From Pyrenophora tritici-repentis (lineage: Eukaryota; Ascomycota; Dothideomycetes; Pleosporales; Pleosporaceae): a stretch of 64,000 nt of DNA. The stretch lies in NCBI RefSeq assembly GCF_003171515.1, contig NC_089398.1, positions 1-64,000 of the forward strand. The letters are read 5' to 3'. The notes beneath the pieces are model-generated. The model saw only the letters and a list, made by a program, of their open reading frames with translations. It did no database searches and was not told the DNA's origin. Shown here piece by piece: positions 11,601-20,816 of the stretch. Position 1 is the stretch's first letter. Each line of letters begins with the position of its first letter. The position numbers and the translations under genes are program-made.

Positions 11601-13218
11601 ATCTGAGAAGGCTTTCGCAGCAACCGAGATCGCAGGAATCCAGATCCCCCAGACACACGAGCAAGCTATCAACGACCCAAAGTATGGAAAGCAATGGAAA
11701 GCAGCAATACTTGAAGAGATAATCGCGTTAATAGAGAATCGAACCTGGGAGGAAGTTCCAAAGCCAAAAGACGCGAACATGGTTGATTCAAAGTGGGTTT
11801 TTACAGTCAAAACGAATCTCGACGGGACTGTTGAGAGGTTTAAGGCACGCCTTGTGGCAAGAGGTTTTACGCAAGCACACGGAACAGACTACAACGAGAC
11901 TTTTGCCCCGACAGTCCGCATGGACACCTTACGTCTGTTTATGGCCACTGTCGCAGCGGAAAACCTGGAATGTTTCCACTTTGACATTAAGAATGCATTC
12001 ACAGAGTCGCACTTGAAGGAAGAGATCTTTCTTAAGCAACCCCAAGGAGTAGAAGTCAAAAAAGGATACGTCCTTAGAGTTCTCCGCAGCTTATACGGAC
12101 TCAAACAGGCTGCTCGCGACTGGAACTTGTTGATAAAGAAAGAACTTCTGGCATGGGGATTCGTACAAAGCCTCGCAGACCCGTGCATGTTTATCCACAA
12201 AGAAAAACAACTCCGTATCCTCGTCTACGTTGATGACATTGCTGCTGCTGCAAAAGATCGAGCTCAAATTGATTGGTTCTACGAGAAGCTTTCTGGAAGA
12301 TTCAACACCAAGAACCTGGGGGAGATTCATAAGATCCTTGGAGTACGAGTTACGCGAGACAGAAAGCGCCGCACAATCTACCTCGATCAAGAGCAGTACC
12401 TACACGCAGTACTTGACAAGTTTGGAATGTCTAGCAAACAACACAGAGACAAGAAGATTCCATCTGCAGATTACACTTCATTTAGGCCAGCCACTGACAA
12501 CGACACCCGAATCGACATCACTGAATACCAGCAAGTGATAGGGAGCCTTATGTTTGCTATGGTTCTTACACGTCCAGACATTGCATTCACCCTCGGAAAG
12601 CTAAGCCAATACATGAGCGATCCAGCAGAACACCATGGCCATGCGTTGAAGAACCTGCTACGATATCTAAGGTCGACAGTGACATTGAAGCTACGCTACG
12701 GACCAGGGGGAGTACACTCGCAATTTGTCATCTACTCTGATGCTGACTGGGCAAGCGACATGGTAGACCGAAAGAGCGTTTCAGGGAGCACTGCAATGTT
12801 CTACGGAGGTCCAATATCATGGTCTAGCAAGAAGCAACGGTCTGTTGCAACGTCAAGCTGCGAATCTGAATACATCGCACTATCAACATGCTGCAAGCAA
12901 GGCCAGTGGATTGCTCAAATGTTTAGAGATCTTGGGTTCCCAAAGTACATTGGAAAAGACACCAACAAGGTCCAGATGCTAGGAGACAACCAGGGTGCCA
13001 TTGCACTTACAAAGAACCCTCACCTTCACGAAAGATCAAAGCACATCGACGTCTGTTATCATTTTATCCGAGACCTAGCAGAACAAGGCAAACTCGATGT
13101 GGCCTACGTTCCAACTGCAGACATGGTGGCTGATGGAATGACAAAGCCATTGCAGCGAGTCGCATTCGAGAGATTCAAGAACCAATTAGGAGTTGTCCTT
13201 GGACCGGACCTGCCCTGA
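8665..13218 (+). CDS. Copia-1 Gag-Pol polyprotein
   Basis: A 1517-aa single-frame polyprotein that supplies capsid, protease, integrase and reverse transcriptase/RNase H for the element. Gag starts with a UBN2-like WKIPQL..ENHDTWF block. A zinc knuckle, CFLCDGAHGVRDC, lies near residues 265-277, with three rather than four residues before the His. The protease has ADTGASSHM (Asp about 360). The integrase has a HHCC finger near 530-570, then Asp about 566, Asp about 628 (GTDNAPE) and Glu about 663 (GPAERN). An eight-residue MEPSPTEP-like repeat lies near 835-880. Reverse transcriptase has YVDD near 1188-1191, followed by RNase H with SDADWASD near 1355. The start is the first ATG after the leader and matches the family Gag N-terminus. 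No stops or shifts, so it looks functional. Confidence 0.95.
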   Translation: MAVEKEEWKIPQLTAENHDTWFRRNKVKLKGKKVFYVCEKNLVQHCQIAIAGELTEAMEELEIAEADKHTKIRVNIEKRDKYLEDEATAIDLLFRSLTEDDQALIDEYDTAFQFWAYLQKKYTQTDATTANIYMTRIQTFTFNPGNTIVGSWEKLKEYRRKLVAADADTNGAYKDSALLLVLIRSLPKEFKTTIDTLNAQLNLTVEQKLKFLEEKEVRDQQDADEKALPAFRKTEKYVPPYKRRNHKSSPLSSDSESGTKFMVQCFLCDGAHGVRDCPRRERARKLLKEYDAKKSSKPPIKTLKQRNSHKKTGKAYGAEEVNSESDELSETSDSEPEEIETCRLSKDIVGKASPSTWAADTGASSHMSDQPSLFRRMIKIKRRLVRVGGGELYADWKGEAQVVCKDGSSTWLSEVLLVPNLGVNLLSGRRICAAGLKGRFNSHVLCFKLGKEIIIKATMDDGLYVVSHIADGYHETAFLGTEPHTPVKSELKVNEKERYLLYHRRFAHLGPTKIAKLHEVTTLQKKIQVPEKIEICEVCSLTKMKNSIPKQLREHKATKLALVQFDIAGPFPTSLRGNRWFLQIIDSYTRKNWVIPLKKKGDAQRELRIWKTFVEHQTGEKVKAAGTDNAPELLQQAEEWRVTQGVEIQPTTIASSHQNGPAERNIQTAEADMRAMLKDAGLPIEFWDEAVEADAYLRNRTNTGPMINGKQVSPEEAFTGTKPSIDHIRVWGSKCYSYINPKTIPADQRHDKLVDRGRIGVFMGYSETTNKQFKFYSPELGYTSRTSRLSVDEYTPGGKVELRLRNIPAGPQGTQNTMPDRKPRGRPRKDLELSPAERMEPTPTERMEPSPAEPMEPSPTEPMEPSPAEPIEPVSENLMEPSSAELTHEPVKRHRGRPRRLTTIPPTAPSDERVPNLVNEEGPEEPCTQSVREKEIPRYFTRQAKRKRSNEEIVEDERFSKIVKAMLAQVGLTEEQTRLSEKAFAATEIAGIQIPQTHEQAINDPKYGKQWKAAILEEIIALIENRTWEEVPKPKDANMVDSKWVFTVKTNLDGTVERFKARLVARGFTQAHGTDYNETFAPTVRMDTLRLFMATVAAENLECFHFDIKNAFTESHLKEEIFLKQPQGVEVKKGYVLRVLRSLYGLKQAARDWNLLIKKELLAWGFVQSLADPCMFIHKEKQLRILVYVDDIAAAAKDRAQIDWFYEKLSGRFNTKNLGEIHKILGVRVTRDRKRRTIYLDQEQYLHAVLDKFGMSSKQHRDKKIPSADYTSFRPATDNDTRIDITEYQQVIGSLMFAMVLTRPDIAFTLGKLSQYMSDPAEHHGHALKNLLRYLRSTVTLKLRYGPGGVHSQFVIYSDADWASDMVDRKSVSGSTAMFYGGPISWSSKKQRSVATSSCESEYIALSTCCKQGQWIAQMFRDLGFPKYIGKDTNKVQMLGDNQGAIALTKNPHLHERSKHIDVCYHFIRDLAEQGKLDVAYVPTADMVADGMTKPLQRVAFERFKNQLGVVLGPDLP

Positions 13219-13225
13219 GGGGGAG
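13214..13225 (+). other. Copia-1 polypurine tract
   Basis: CCTGAGGGGGAG lies directly before the 3' LTR and overlaps the gag-pol stop codon (TGA at 13216-13218). This is the expected plus-strand primer. Confidence 0.75.
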
Positions 13226-13460
13226 TGTTAAGAATATGTTAGGTTCAGTCCAGGTCGGCGAGGTGAGGTTCGTGGAGTAAGCCCGAGCAGAAGGACCGAC
13301 GCGGAATGATGATCTGTCATGTACGTCCTAAGATCATCATAACAACAAGTAGATAGAACAATAGCTCTTAGTGAAGTTCAATCCAATACAGGGTTACCTT
13401 TCGTACCTCTACTCGGTCGCCTATGGTAGTCATACCACCAGAGGAGACCTTGTTCTAACA
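13226..13460 (+). repeat. Copia-1 3' LTR
   Basis: A 235-bp repeat of 8065-8299 with no difference seen by eye. It is followed by the target duplication TAATA and then the continuation of block A. Confidence 0.95.
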
Positions 13461-13465
13461 TAATA

Positions 13466-14937
13466 GTTAATTCCCTTGCCGTTCGCCCCTTTCTTGCGCT
13501 GCCCTTGTTGCTCTTACTGTCCTCGCAATCATCGCAATCACCTTAATTACCTTAATTGCCTCTATCCTCGCGGCTACACATCCTGCTCTTACTGCTCTTG
13601 CTACTCTTACTTCTATCGCGCCTGCGGCTCCTGCTTTCCTACTCTCGCTATCCTCGCTTCTCTCACAGCTGATCCCGCTATCCCTACTATCCCCGCCGTC
13701 CTCGCTGCTCTCGCTGCTATCGATATCCTCGCTTCTGCTCCTCACTCCCCACCGCTCCTACTACGCCTGCGGCCGCTATAACTACTTCTGCCCCTGCTCT
13801 TGCTTTCCCTACTGCTCTCGCTGTCCCTGCTGTCCCCCCACTGCTCGCGCTACTCTCGCTGCTTCTCACTTCCTACCGCTGCTACGGCTTCTACAACTCC
13901 TTTCGCCGCTGCGGCTCCTGCTCTCGCTGTCCTTACCGTCGTCGCTGCTCTCGCTACTCGCTCTGTTCTCGTTACTCTCGCTATATGCGCGGCTCTCGAT
14001 GCTCCACAGTCCGCAACAATCAATTAAGTGGGTCCTAGAAGGTTCAGATTGGATTGATTGATTACCGCTTTAAGCCTAGTAGTTACCTATAGGAGTTTAA
14101 GCCCTACCTAGATAGGTAAGTGGGTCTAGGAGAGTGACCGGATTGAATTGATTGTTGCGGAGTCTACGATGCTCTCGCTGCCAACGGTACCTATCATGTC
14201 GCTGCTCTTATTTCTCTCGCCTCTCTCGCTCCCTACGCTCTCGCTACTTGCCATCTCGTTGCTCTCGCCTGCCTCGCCTGCCTCGCTCTCGCTACTTGCC
14301 ATCTCGTTGCTCTCGCCTGCCTCGCCTGCCTCGCTCTCGTTGCTCTTGCCGCTCTTGCTGCTCTCGCTCTTGCTGCTCTCGCTATCGGAGCTACTCTCGC
14401 CGTCGTCACGACCCTCGCTTTTCCTCCCTGCTCAAGCTGCTATTACTGCTTTCGCTACCTGCCATCAAGTTGCCCTCGCTGTCCTCGCCATCCTCGCCAT
14501 CCTCGCCATCCTCGCCGTCGTCGCTGCCCTCGCTATCGCCACTATCGCCACTGTTGCAGCTATTGCTCTCGCTACCAACGCTGCCTGCGCTCTTACTGCT
14601 CTCGCCGCTCTCGTTACCTTCTCTGCCCTCGTCTTTGTCGTTGCTCTCATTGCTCTCGCTGTTGCCGCTGCTTTCGCTACCTCTAATATCTTTACTACCC
14701 TCGCCTTCGTCACTACTCTCGCTGCTCTCGCCTTGATCACTGCTCTCGCTGCCCTCGCCTTCGTCGCTACTCTTACTGCTGCTACTATCGTCACTGTTGC
14801 TGCTATCTCTCTTGCTGCTAACCCTGCCTACGCTCTCGCTGATCTTGCTGCTCTTGCCTTTATCGCTGCTTACACTATCCGACCTACTCGAGCTGTTGGA
14901 GCTACCCTCGTCAACGTTACAACTCTCTATATTTCCT
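13466..14937. repeat. Duplication block A, inner part (TLH 3' flank)
   Basis: Continues block A after Copia-1 and aligns with 36479-37967 of block B. It has the same GCT/CTC/ATC/ACT triplet texture and the same minus-strand Ser/Glu/Asp reading. Differences from B include a doubled 48-bp unit at about 14240-14335 (single in B, near 37192), a shorter CTTGCTGCTCTCG array, a MITE at 14005-14166 and no MITE at the site where B has one (37572). Confidence 0.8.
14005..14166 (+). mobile_element. hAT-type MITE, 162-bp family
   Basis: Starts CACAGTCCGCAACAATCAAT and ends ATTGATTGTTGCGGAGTCTA, so the terminal inverted repeats match from the fifth or sixth base inward. The 8-bp duplication CGATGCTC flanks it (13997-14004, 14167-14174), and block B has the empty site. 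It has no coding capacity. Near-identical copies are at 42074-42235 and, inverted, 38490-38651. Eight-base duplications place it with hAT transposons. Confidence 0.93.
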
Positions 14938-14945
14938 CTACTCGC
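14406..14945 (-). other. Open Ser/Glu/Asp-rich frame past the TLH stop
   Basis: One minus-strand frame is open for about 179 codons, starting inside the TLH 3' end and passing through its stop in the +1 frame. It reads mostly Ser, Glu, Asp, Gly and Lys (SSDEGEGSESSDQGESSESS is typical) and ends RGS at a TGA shared with block B. Beyond that TGA a similar frame resumes after a one-base shift. It could be a helicase C-terminal tail reached by a 40-nt intron (about 14941 to 14902) or by frameshifting, a separate product, or simply repeat DNA. Confidence 0.45.
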
Positions 14946-17544
14946 CTATTAATCTTGTAATCCAACAAAACTCTCCTGCTAAGTTATTGCTCTCAACCGT
15001 CTCTAACAATCGCTTTTTTCCTAAAAACTCAAACAACGTCGGCCCTGCTCCTGAATTACTAACCCCGAACTCCTCTAACCGCGCCGTCCATCGGTTTCCT
15101 ACCTCGCTCCGCCCTAATGCTATACTTAATAACCCGCCTATTAATACCCCTCTATACTGGCAATCCCCGTCTTGGACTCTCTGATATCGCCCAAAACTAT
15201 TCCTTTCCCACCGATTGCATATCTCCTGCGGCACTCCACACCAAAAACAGCCCGAATAACGCTCAAACTTAATTGTCTCTTCCATCCTCTTAATCGACTC
15301 CTTGATCCGCTGGCTCTCCTGTCGCCAACATTGCCGTACGTCGTGTGCGCTCGATCCTTGCCCTACCGCCTCGCATAACCCACACCGGTTTATCCATTGC
15401 GCCAGCTGCCTACGCAGCCACTCGACGTCGGCGAACTCCTGCTGCCGCTGCTGTATCAATCTCTGTCGCGGGCCGCCTTGCTCTCGTTGCTGCTGATTAA
15501 ACGCCTGCCGCGCCTCTTCTTGCTCCCTCTCCAATGTCTCCGCCTCTTCTTCGTTGCTGCTGCCGCCCTCGGCCACCTCCACCACCTCCATCTCCTCCAC
15601 CTCCTCCACCTCCTCCACCTCCTCCATCTCTTCCATCTCCTCCTCCATCTCCTCCTCCATCTCCTCCTCCATCTCCTCCTCCTCCATCTCCTCCTCCTCC
15701 ATCTCCTCCCCGTCGGCTCTCATGCATACGTCACACCTCTCCTCTCCCTCCTCGCACCGAGCTCGCTCGGCCTCGCGCCTGTCTAAATACCCGTCCAACA
15801 TTACCCGTCTACATGTCGCCGCCTCGTCTATGCCTTCGACGTATGCTCGCACCAACCGCTGCTCCGCCTCCCCCTGCTTGTCATCCGCCGCTCGCTGCTC
15901 GCCGTCCTGCACCATCATGATGGCCTCGCTCCGCTCCCCGTCTCGCCCGGCTCGCCCGCTCTCCTGCGCGTAATCCAACACGCTAAACGGCCAATCCATG
16001 TGGACAATGCACCGGATATCGGGCACGTCCACTCCCATGCCCAACGCGCTGGTTGCCACAATCACCCGCTGCTTGCCGCCCATGAACTCCTCCAACATGC
16101 TTGCCTTGCCAACCGCGTGGTGATGATACGCATGGCACTTGAGCTTCTCGGCTAACCCCTTGACCTTTGGCACTGAGTTGCCGTACACTACAATCTTGCC
16201 GCTCTTATACTTTCGGACCTTCTGCTGTACCATCGCCAACACCGTTGCCTCTACCTCCTGTCTCTTCCTCTCCTTCTCTACCCTTACCACCCGGTACGCT
16301 ATGTTGCTCCGTGCTGTTGGTGCCCTAAACATTCTTACCTGCCCACGCTCAAAATGCATTCGCCGGAATAACTCGTCCTCCTCGCTGGGTGGCAACGTTG
16401 CTGTTAACATGACCATCTGCGTCTCTACAGCCACTAGCTTACCTAGCTGCTGCATCTGCTTGCGGAACGTGTACTGCCGGTTTAACACGATATGGCACTC
16501 GTCGATAATAATCCGATCTAGCTGCCGCGTCGCTCGTAGCCGGTTTAAAAACGTTGCAAATTCCTCTCCAACTGCCGACTCGGGCGTCACTAACACCACC
16601 GCTGCTGCGTCTGGCGGACGCCGACTCTGCCACTCTACGCACGATATCCCTAGCTTCTTGCACCGCTGTGCCATGTCGCCACGCAACGCGATCAACGGCA
16701 CTACCACCACCGTCGTGCCGCCCTGCTCTGCCCACGCCGGCAACATGAACAACAAGCTCTTGCCTGCCCCCGTCGGCATCACCGCTACTACGGGACTCTC
16801 GCCTGCTGTGATGGCTTTGATCGCTGCCTCCTGCACCCCCCGGAACTTGGCCTCCTCGCCCATCATGCGCTTCAGCTGCGCTCTCGCGTCCATCTTCCTC
16901 AGCCGCTGCCACCGATCCACCCTTGCCTCGTCTGCCTCGCTCTCAAACGGCGCTCTCTTCCGCTTGCTGCTTCTTCTCTGGTCGTCCAAGCCTGCCTGGA
17001 AGCCCAAAAATCTATGCCAATCCGTGCTCGATGCCCGGAACTGCTGCCGCCTATCCGCCACGGCCCCTGACTGCTCCATGATCCCTCGCGCGTATACCAG
17101 TCCCGCCACGTGCGACGTATGGCCCGCCTGCTCGTCGGCAATCGAATCTCCTGCCTGCTCCTCAGCCCACTCCTTATTCTCCTCGCCCTCATCTGCCTGG
17201 AACGCTGTCGATCCACGCAAAAACCGCCGGCTGATGCCAATCGCCATCTCCCGGTACCCGGCAAACGTCCACTCCTGGCCCATCGCGATCCGGCTCTCGC
17301 GCTTCAACGCCTCCCGCAGCCGATCGGTCGTCCACTTGCGGCCGCTGGGGTCTGCTGGCCACATATGCGACGAAACTGCCTCCTTCTCCCACACCAACGC
17401 CTCGAGCCGCTGCTGGAACGGCAACACCAGCCACATATACCACACTACCAGCTCGCCCACCTCGCGCGGCAAATATCGATGGATAATCTTGACGTCGCCG
17501 CTGACTTTGTATCCCTTGTGGTACCGTGTCACAAACACCACCAT
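14938..17544 (-). CDS. TLH RecQ-like helicase, 3' part (helicase domain)
   Basis: An 868-aa ORF with a complete superfamily 2 RecQ-type helicase core. Motif I PTGAGKS lies near 257-263, motif Ia VPLIALRGD near 282-290, motif II DECH 348-351, motif III TAT 381-383, motif V VATSALGMGVDVPD near 496-509 and motif VI QESGRAGRDG near 527-536. Four cysteines at about 578, 597, 604 and 607 fit the RecQ zinc-binding site. An acidic Glu/Met repeat (about 612-665) and a second Cys/His-rich part follow. It is not a complete gene: the first Met is internal, and the N-terminal part lies at 20859-22997 beyond the hAT-1 insertion. TLH proteins are carried at fungal chromosome ends and are thought to act in telomere or subtelomere maintenance. 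Transcription runs toward the telomere. Confidence 0.9.
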   Translation of the reverse strand: MVVFVTRYHKGYKVSGDVKIIHRYLPREVGELVVWYMWLVLPFQQRLEALVWEKEAVSSHMWPADPSGRKWTTDRLREALKRESRIAMGQEWTFAGYREMAIGISRRFLRGSTAFQADEGEENKEWAEEQAGDSIADEQAGHTSHVAGLVYARGIMEQSGAVADRRQQFRASSTDWHRFLGFQAGLDDQRRSSKRKRAPFESEADEARVDRWQRLRKMDARAQLKRMMGEEAKFRGVQEAAIKAITAGESPVVAVMPTGAGKSLLFMLPAWAEQGGTTVVVVPLIALRGDMAQRCKKLGISCVEWQSRRPPDAAAVVLVTPESAVGEEFATFLNRLRATRQLDRIIIDECHIVLNRQYTFRKQMQQLGKLVAVETQMVMLTATLPPSEEDELFRRMHFERGQVRMFRAPTARSNIAYRVVRVEKERKRQEVEATVLAMVQQKVRKYKSGKIVVYGNSVPKVKGLAEKLKCHAYHHHAVGKASMLEEFMGGKQRVIVATSALGMGVDVPDIRCIVHMDWPFSVLDYAQESGRAGRDGERSEAIMMVQDGEQRAADDKQGEAEQRLVRAYVEGIDEAATCRRVMLDGYLDRREAERARCEEGEERCDVCMRADGEEMEEEEMEEEEMEEEMEEEMEEEMEEMEEVEEVEEVEEMEVVEVAEGGSSNEEEAETLEREQEEARQAFNQQQREQGGPRQRLIQQRQQEFADVEWLRRQLAQWINRCGLCEAVGQGSSAHDVRQCWRQESQRIKESIKRMEETIKFERYSGCFWCGVPQEICNRWERNSFGRYQRVQDGDCQYRGVLIGGLLSIALGRSEVGNRWTARLEEFGVSNSGAGPTLFEFLGKKRLLETVESNNLAGEFCWITRLIGE
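15586..15720 (-). repeat. Acidic-codon repeat in TLH
   Basis: CTCCTCCAT/CTCCAC triplet repeats that encode GluGluMet/GluGluVal runs on the minus strand. Block B has a shorter version at about 38770-38866. Length differs in whole codons, so the frame is kept. Confidence 0.85.
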
Positions 17545-17746
17545 GCCGTCCTCGATGAATATATTGCGATCAGAGTTGCTATCAGTCAGTTCAGTCAGTC
17601 CGGAGCTCTCTGGACTGACTGAACTGACGTCCTGAGGTCACTGAACTGGACTGGACTGACTGCCAAGACTTTTCAATTAAACTAAAACTGACTGACTGAA
17701 CTGACGTCGCCGCGGCCTGCGGACTGACTGGACTGACTGAACTGAG

Positions 17747-20469
17747 TTACCTGACGTCGAACTGAGATAAATGCTCCTGTACTTTTGAGATTTCTTCCTC
17801 TGATAGTGTGCGCGCTAGCCCAGAAGCTGAGGTAGTTGTTGGCTGTATACCAAGCCTCTTCCAGCTCTTCAAGCTCTGCAAAGCTGAAATAAGCTCTGGC
17901 TTCATATGGAGTCTCCGGGTGCCTAACATGTCGCCAAGCTCGCTGAAAGTCCGCTCACAGTCTGCCGCTGCTGCTGGTATTGTTAGGACGTCAATAGCGA
18001 ACTTTGAGAGTATAGGGAACTGCCCAGCAACTGACTCCCAGTATAGAAGCGGATTAAGAGACAGCCAATCCTCCTCAGCTAACGCTGGTTGCCGCTTCCA
18101 TATCTCATACTCATCCTCAGCAAGGCTTGCCTCTAACTGCCGTGTGCTTTGCTCAATTGACGACTGTAGAAAAGCTGATCGCGACGTTGAAATCCCTAGC
18201 CGGGGCTTCTTACGCGGCGGCGTTACAGTGTGAGCTGAAGTGGCTGCAGAGTCCTTCCGCCCCTGCCACATACGCAGGAATGCCCGGTGGTTATTGTCAA
18301 GCCAGCCGTCGCGATAGTGGACACCGTCACGGGCAGTGACATGGGTGTCAGGCACCTTCCAGAGCGCTGAGAGGTGGTGTTTGTAGTGCGGGTGTAGTAT
18401 TGTAGCAGTGTAGTAGACAGGCGCGTTATCGAATTTTGCGTAGTACTTAGCAAGCTTACAATGTGCAAGGTTAACGTTTGTAATAAGATGATCTTCAGGC
18501 GCATCTAGATCTTCGTAATATTCACCACACTGCTCTTTAGCACCCGCGCCAATGGAAGACTAGCTCTGAAATTGGAGTACGCAAAACACCACCCAAATTG
18601 TACAAGACCCATAGAAACTCCACAACGACCATCATACATAGAACGGCTTAGCCAAAGTCCTACATAGTCACCGACTGATACAGGACTCTAATGGAAATAT
18701 AATAATAATAATAATAGATCTTCGTAATTTACATCCTTAAGGCGGTCTTTGAGAGCCTTAAGCTGGTTAAGAAGCTACTCAAACGTTACTAGAACTTCCT
18801 ATATAGCGCCGTGTCGGCCGTGTCGGCCGCGACCTTTAAGTAGCCGTGTAGCTTCGGCAAATGGCTCAAGGAGTCGAATGTATTCTGTTATTGTCGCCCA
18901 GTCCTTGCCGCTTAGACCCCCTTCGCGTATATATAACCGTGGCTGGGCAGCAGGGAGCTGCTCACGATTCTTCCGGCGTCGTGAGGTTGCTGTTGCAGCA
19001 CTATGCTCCTCAAGTTTACACTCAATATAGCCATCGATAGGGCCGTGTAGCTCAGCTGCACGGACAAACGTGTTGAAATAGCTATTCCAGCGTGTCTTAA
19101 CAGGCTTCACAAGCTGCCGGATGTGGGGTGTAACACCTAGAGACTCTGCCTCCTCGCACTGTAGGCGCTCTAGTAGTTGTCGAGTTTGAGGCGTACAGAT
19201 AGACGCAATCACGTCAAAGAGGACGCCAACAGGACCGTATTTGCGCCACTCATCCATGTACTTCTCCTCTTCCTCAAGGTGTGCGGCTTCATTCTCGTAC
19301 GCGCTACGGTCTTTGCCCCAAATTACTAATTGTGCGCTTAGGTTGAGTATATGGCAGCAGCACCGCAGCCGCCGCTCGCTTGCGATAAAGCCAAACTCCT
19401 CTGCTAAGGACTCAACTGCAGTATCATTGTTACTTGCGTTGTCAAGCACAAAGTACCCAACCCTCGCGTTGTCAACGCCAAATAGCCGAAGTATTGTTGT
19501 TGCTGCAGCGGCAATATTATTGCCAGTGTGCGCCCCGTGTAGCTCAGGCAACCCAAGCAGGTGGTCAACTAGCTTGCCCTCGCTGTTAAGGTAATGTACG
19601 CAGAGGCCAGTAAAAGCATACTGCCCACCAGTTGAAGTCCAGTTGTCGAATGACACGTGTATAAGCGACCGGGCTTCGCGAAGGTAGTTGGCAACAGCTA
19701 GTATGTATGTATTGTACTCAGTAATAATATGATCGTGGAGCGTTTAGTGGCTACGCCAAAGGAGAGCTTCGGCTAGCGGGCTCACGGCCGCAATCATGGC
19801 TCGAAACTGCGGCGTTTCTATTACGCGAAGGCTCTGGTTGTCCGCGACTACCCAGTCCTTCAGCGCGTCCTGAAATCGAGAGGTTGAAAAGCTTGCTGCT
19901 ATCTCGTTTGCTACCTCTTGCGATACTTCTATCCCTTTAGACCTCATAATATATACTTGGGACTTTGCGAGCGCGCCCATAATATTGCCCTCCCGGCTAG
20001 CAATTGGTACAGGTCCGTTAGGTCCGTGTGAGTGTCCAGGCTTGTTGCTTGAGAGGTGTCGGCCGGCGTTTGTAGTGCTGTCAGCCTCGTAGCAAGCCTC
20101 CTGCTTCCGTCGTTGATGGCAGTACCGGCAAAGCCAGTAGTTTTTCTTGTACTTGCGGTGCCAGACGGCCCAGCCGTGGCGGTAGATCCAGCTTTTTGGC
20201 CCACCGCGACTATTACGCTCAACCTGGCGCCGCTCAAGATACGGCACACGCTTAAAATCAAGCCCGTCGTAATTGTCGTCGTCGTCGTCGTCGTCGCCGT
20301 CGTTGGGGAAGTCCGCCTGTACTGCCAAGGGCTCATCAGCCTGGGCCTCGCTCGCAGTATCGCCAACAGTAGGCGCGTTTGATAGCGATGGTAGAGGAGA
20401 ATTGCGCTTGTCGCATTCTACAAGGCGGCGAAGGCCTGAATTAGAGGGAGTAGACATGAAGTACACCAA
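17747..20469 (-). pseudogene. hAT-1 transposase, broken
   Basis: Coding pieces lie at 20469-19744 (241 aa), 19656-18799 (285 aa, open frame starting slightly upstream) and 18355-17747 (202 aa). The first has a BED-type finger (CRYCHQRRK...H..H). The second has the hAT catalytic regions SFDNWTS and YFVLDNASNND. The third ends with the hAT dimerisation domain (CERTFSELGDMLGTRRLHM). The pieces are separated by a TAA at 19744-19746 and two TAGs near 18790-18760, where relatives have Trp, and by the retroposon at 18520-18714. The catalytic Asp residues remain. It is probably no longer autonomous, but its termini could still be mobilised. Confidence 0.88.
18520..18714 (+). mobile_element. Truncated LINE-type retroposon with 14-bp duplication
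   Basis: A 195-bp insert ending in an (ATA)n tail, flanked by TAGATCTTCGTAAT at 18506-18519 and 18715-18728. Body strings (ACACTGCTCTTTAGCA, CATAGAACGGCTTAGCC, ACTGATACAGGACTCTAAT) recur at 54735-54967 and inverted at 55216-55447. The long target duplication and simple tail are typical of target-primed insertion of 5'-truncated LINEs or SINEs. Confidence 0.88.
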
Positions 20470-20816
20470 GAAGTATTATGGCAACAGTAGTCTAGCGTCG
20501 TGTGTATAGCAGACGCGACGCGACGCGACGCGAAAGGCTTACTAGGTGCGCACCGGGTAGCGCATTTCCGCAAACTCTAATTAGCTTAAAGCTAGATGCT
20601 TTAACTTATATAGGATTAGTGTCTTTATATCTAGGACTAGCGCGGCTTCGAAGCCGCACTAAATGTGGCTTTCACAACTCTAAAATACTGCTTTAAAAAC
20701 AGCTAACGTCAGTCTAACGTCAGTCAGTTCAGTCAGTCTGGAGGCTTCTGAACTGACTGGACTGACGTCCAGCTGCCTCAAGAACTGACTGACTGAACTG
20801 AGTCTTGGCAGTCAGT

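Larger units (their letters stand above)
8065..13460 (+). mobile_element. Copia-1, full-length Ty1/copia retrotransposon
   Basis: A 5396-bp element with LTRs 8065-8299 and 13226-13460 (235 bp each, TGTTA...TAACA) that read as identical, a primer-binding site, one gag-pol ORF and a polypurine tract. It is flanked by the 5-bp duplication TAATA (8060-8064 and 13461-13465). Block B keeps the empty site, ACTTAATAGTTAATT, at about 36474. Identical LTRs and an unbroken 1517-aa ORF point to recent insertion and possibly an active element. Confidence 0.97.

Noticed and set aside
16139..17635. 498-codon + strand ORF opposite the TLH gene
   Set aside because: It is the antisense shadow of the helicase core, whose motifs read perfectly on the minus strand.
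18223..18504. Minus-strand 93-codon ORF as a separate gene
   Set aside because: It is an out-of-frame reading of the hAT-1 transposase pseudogene.
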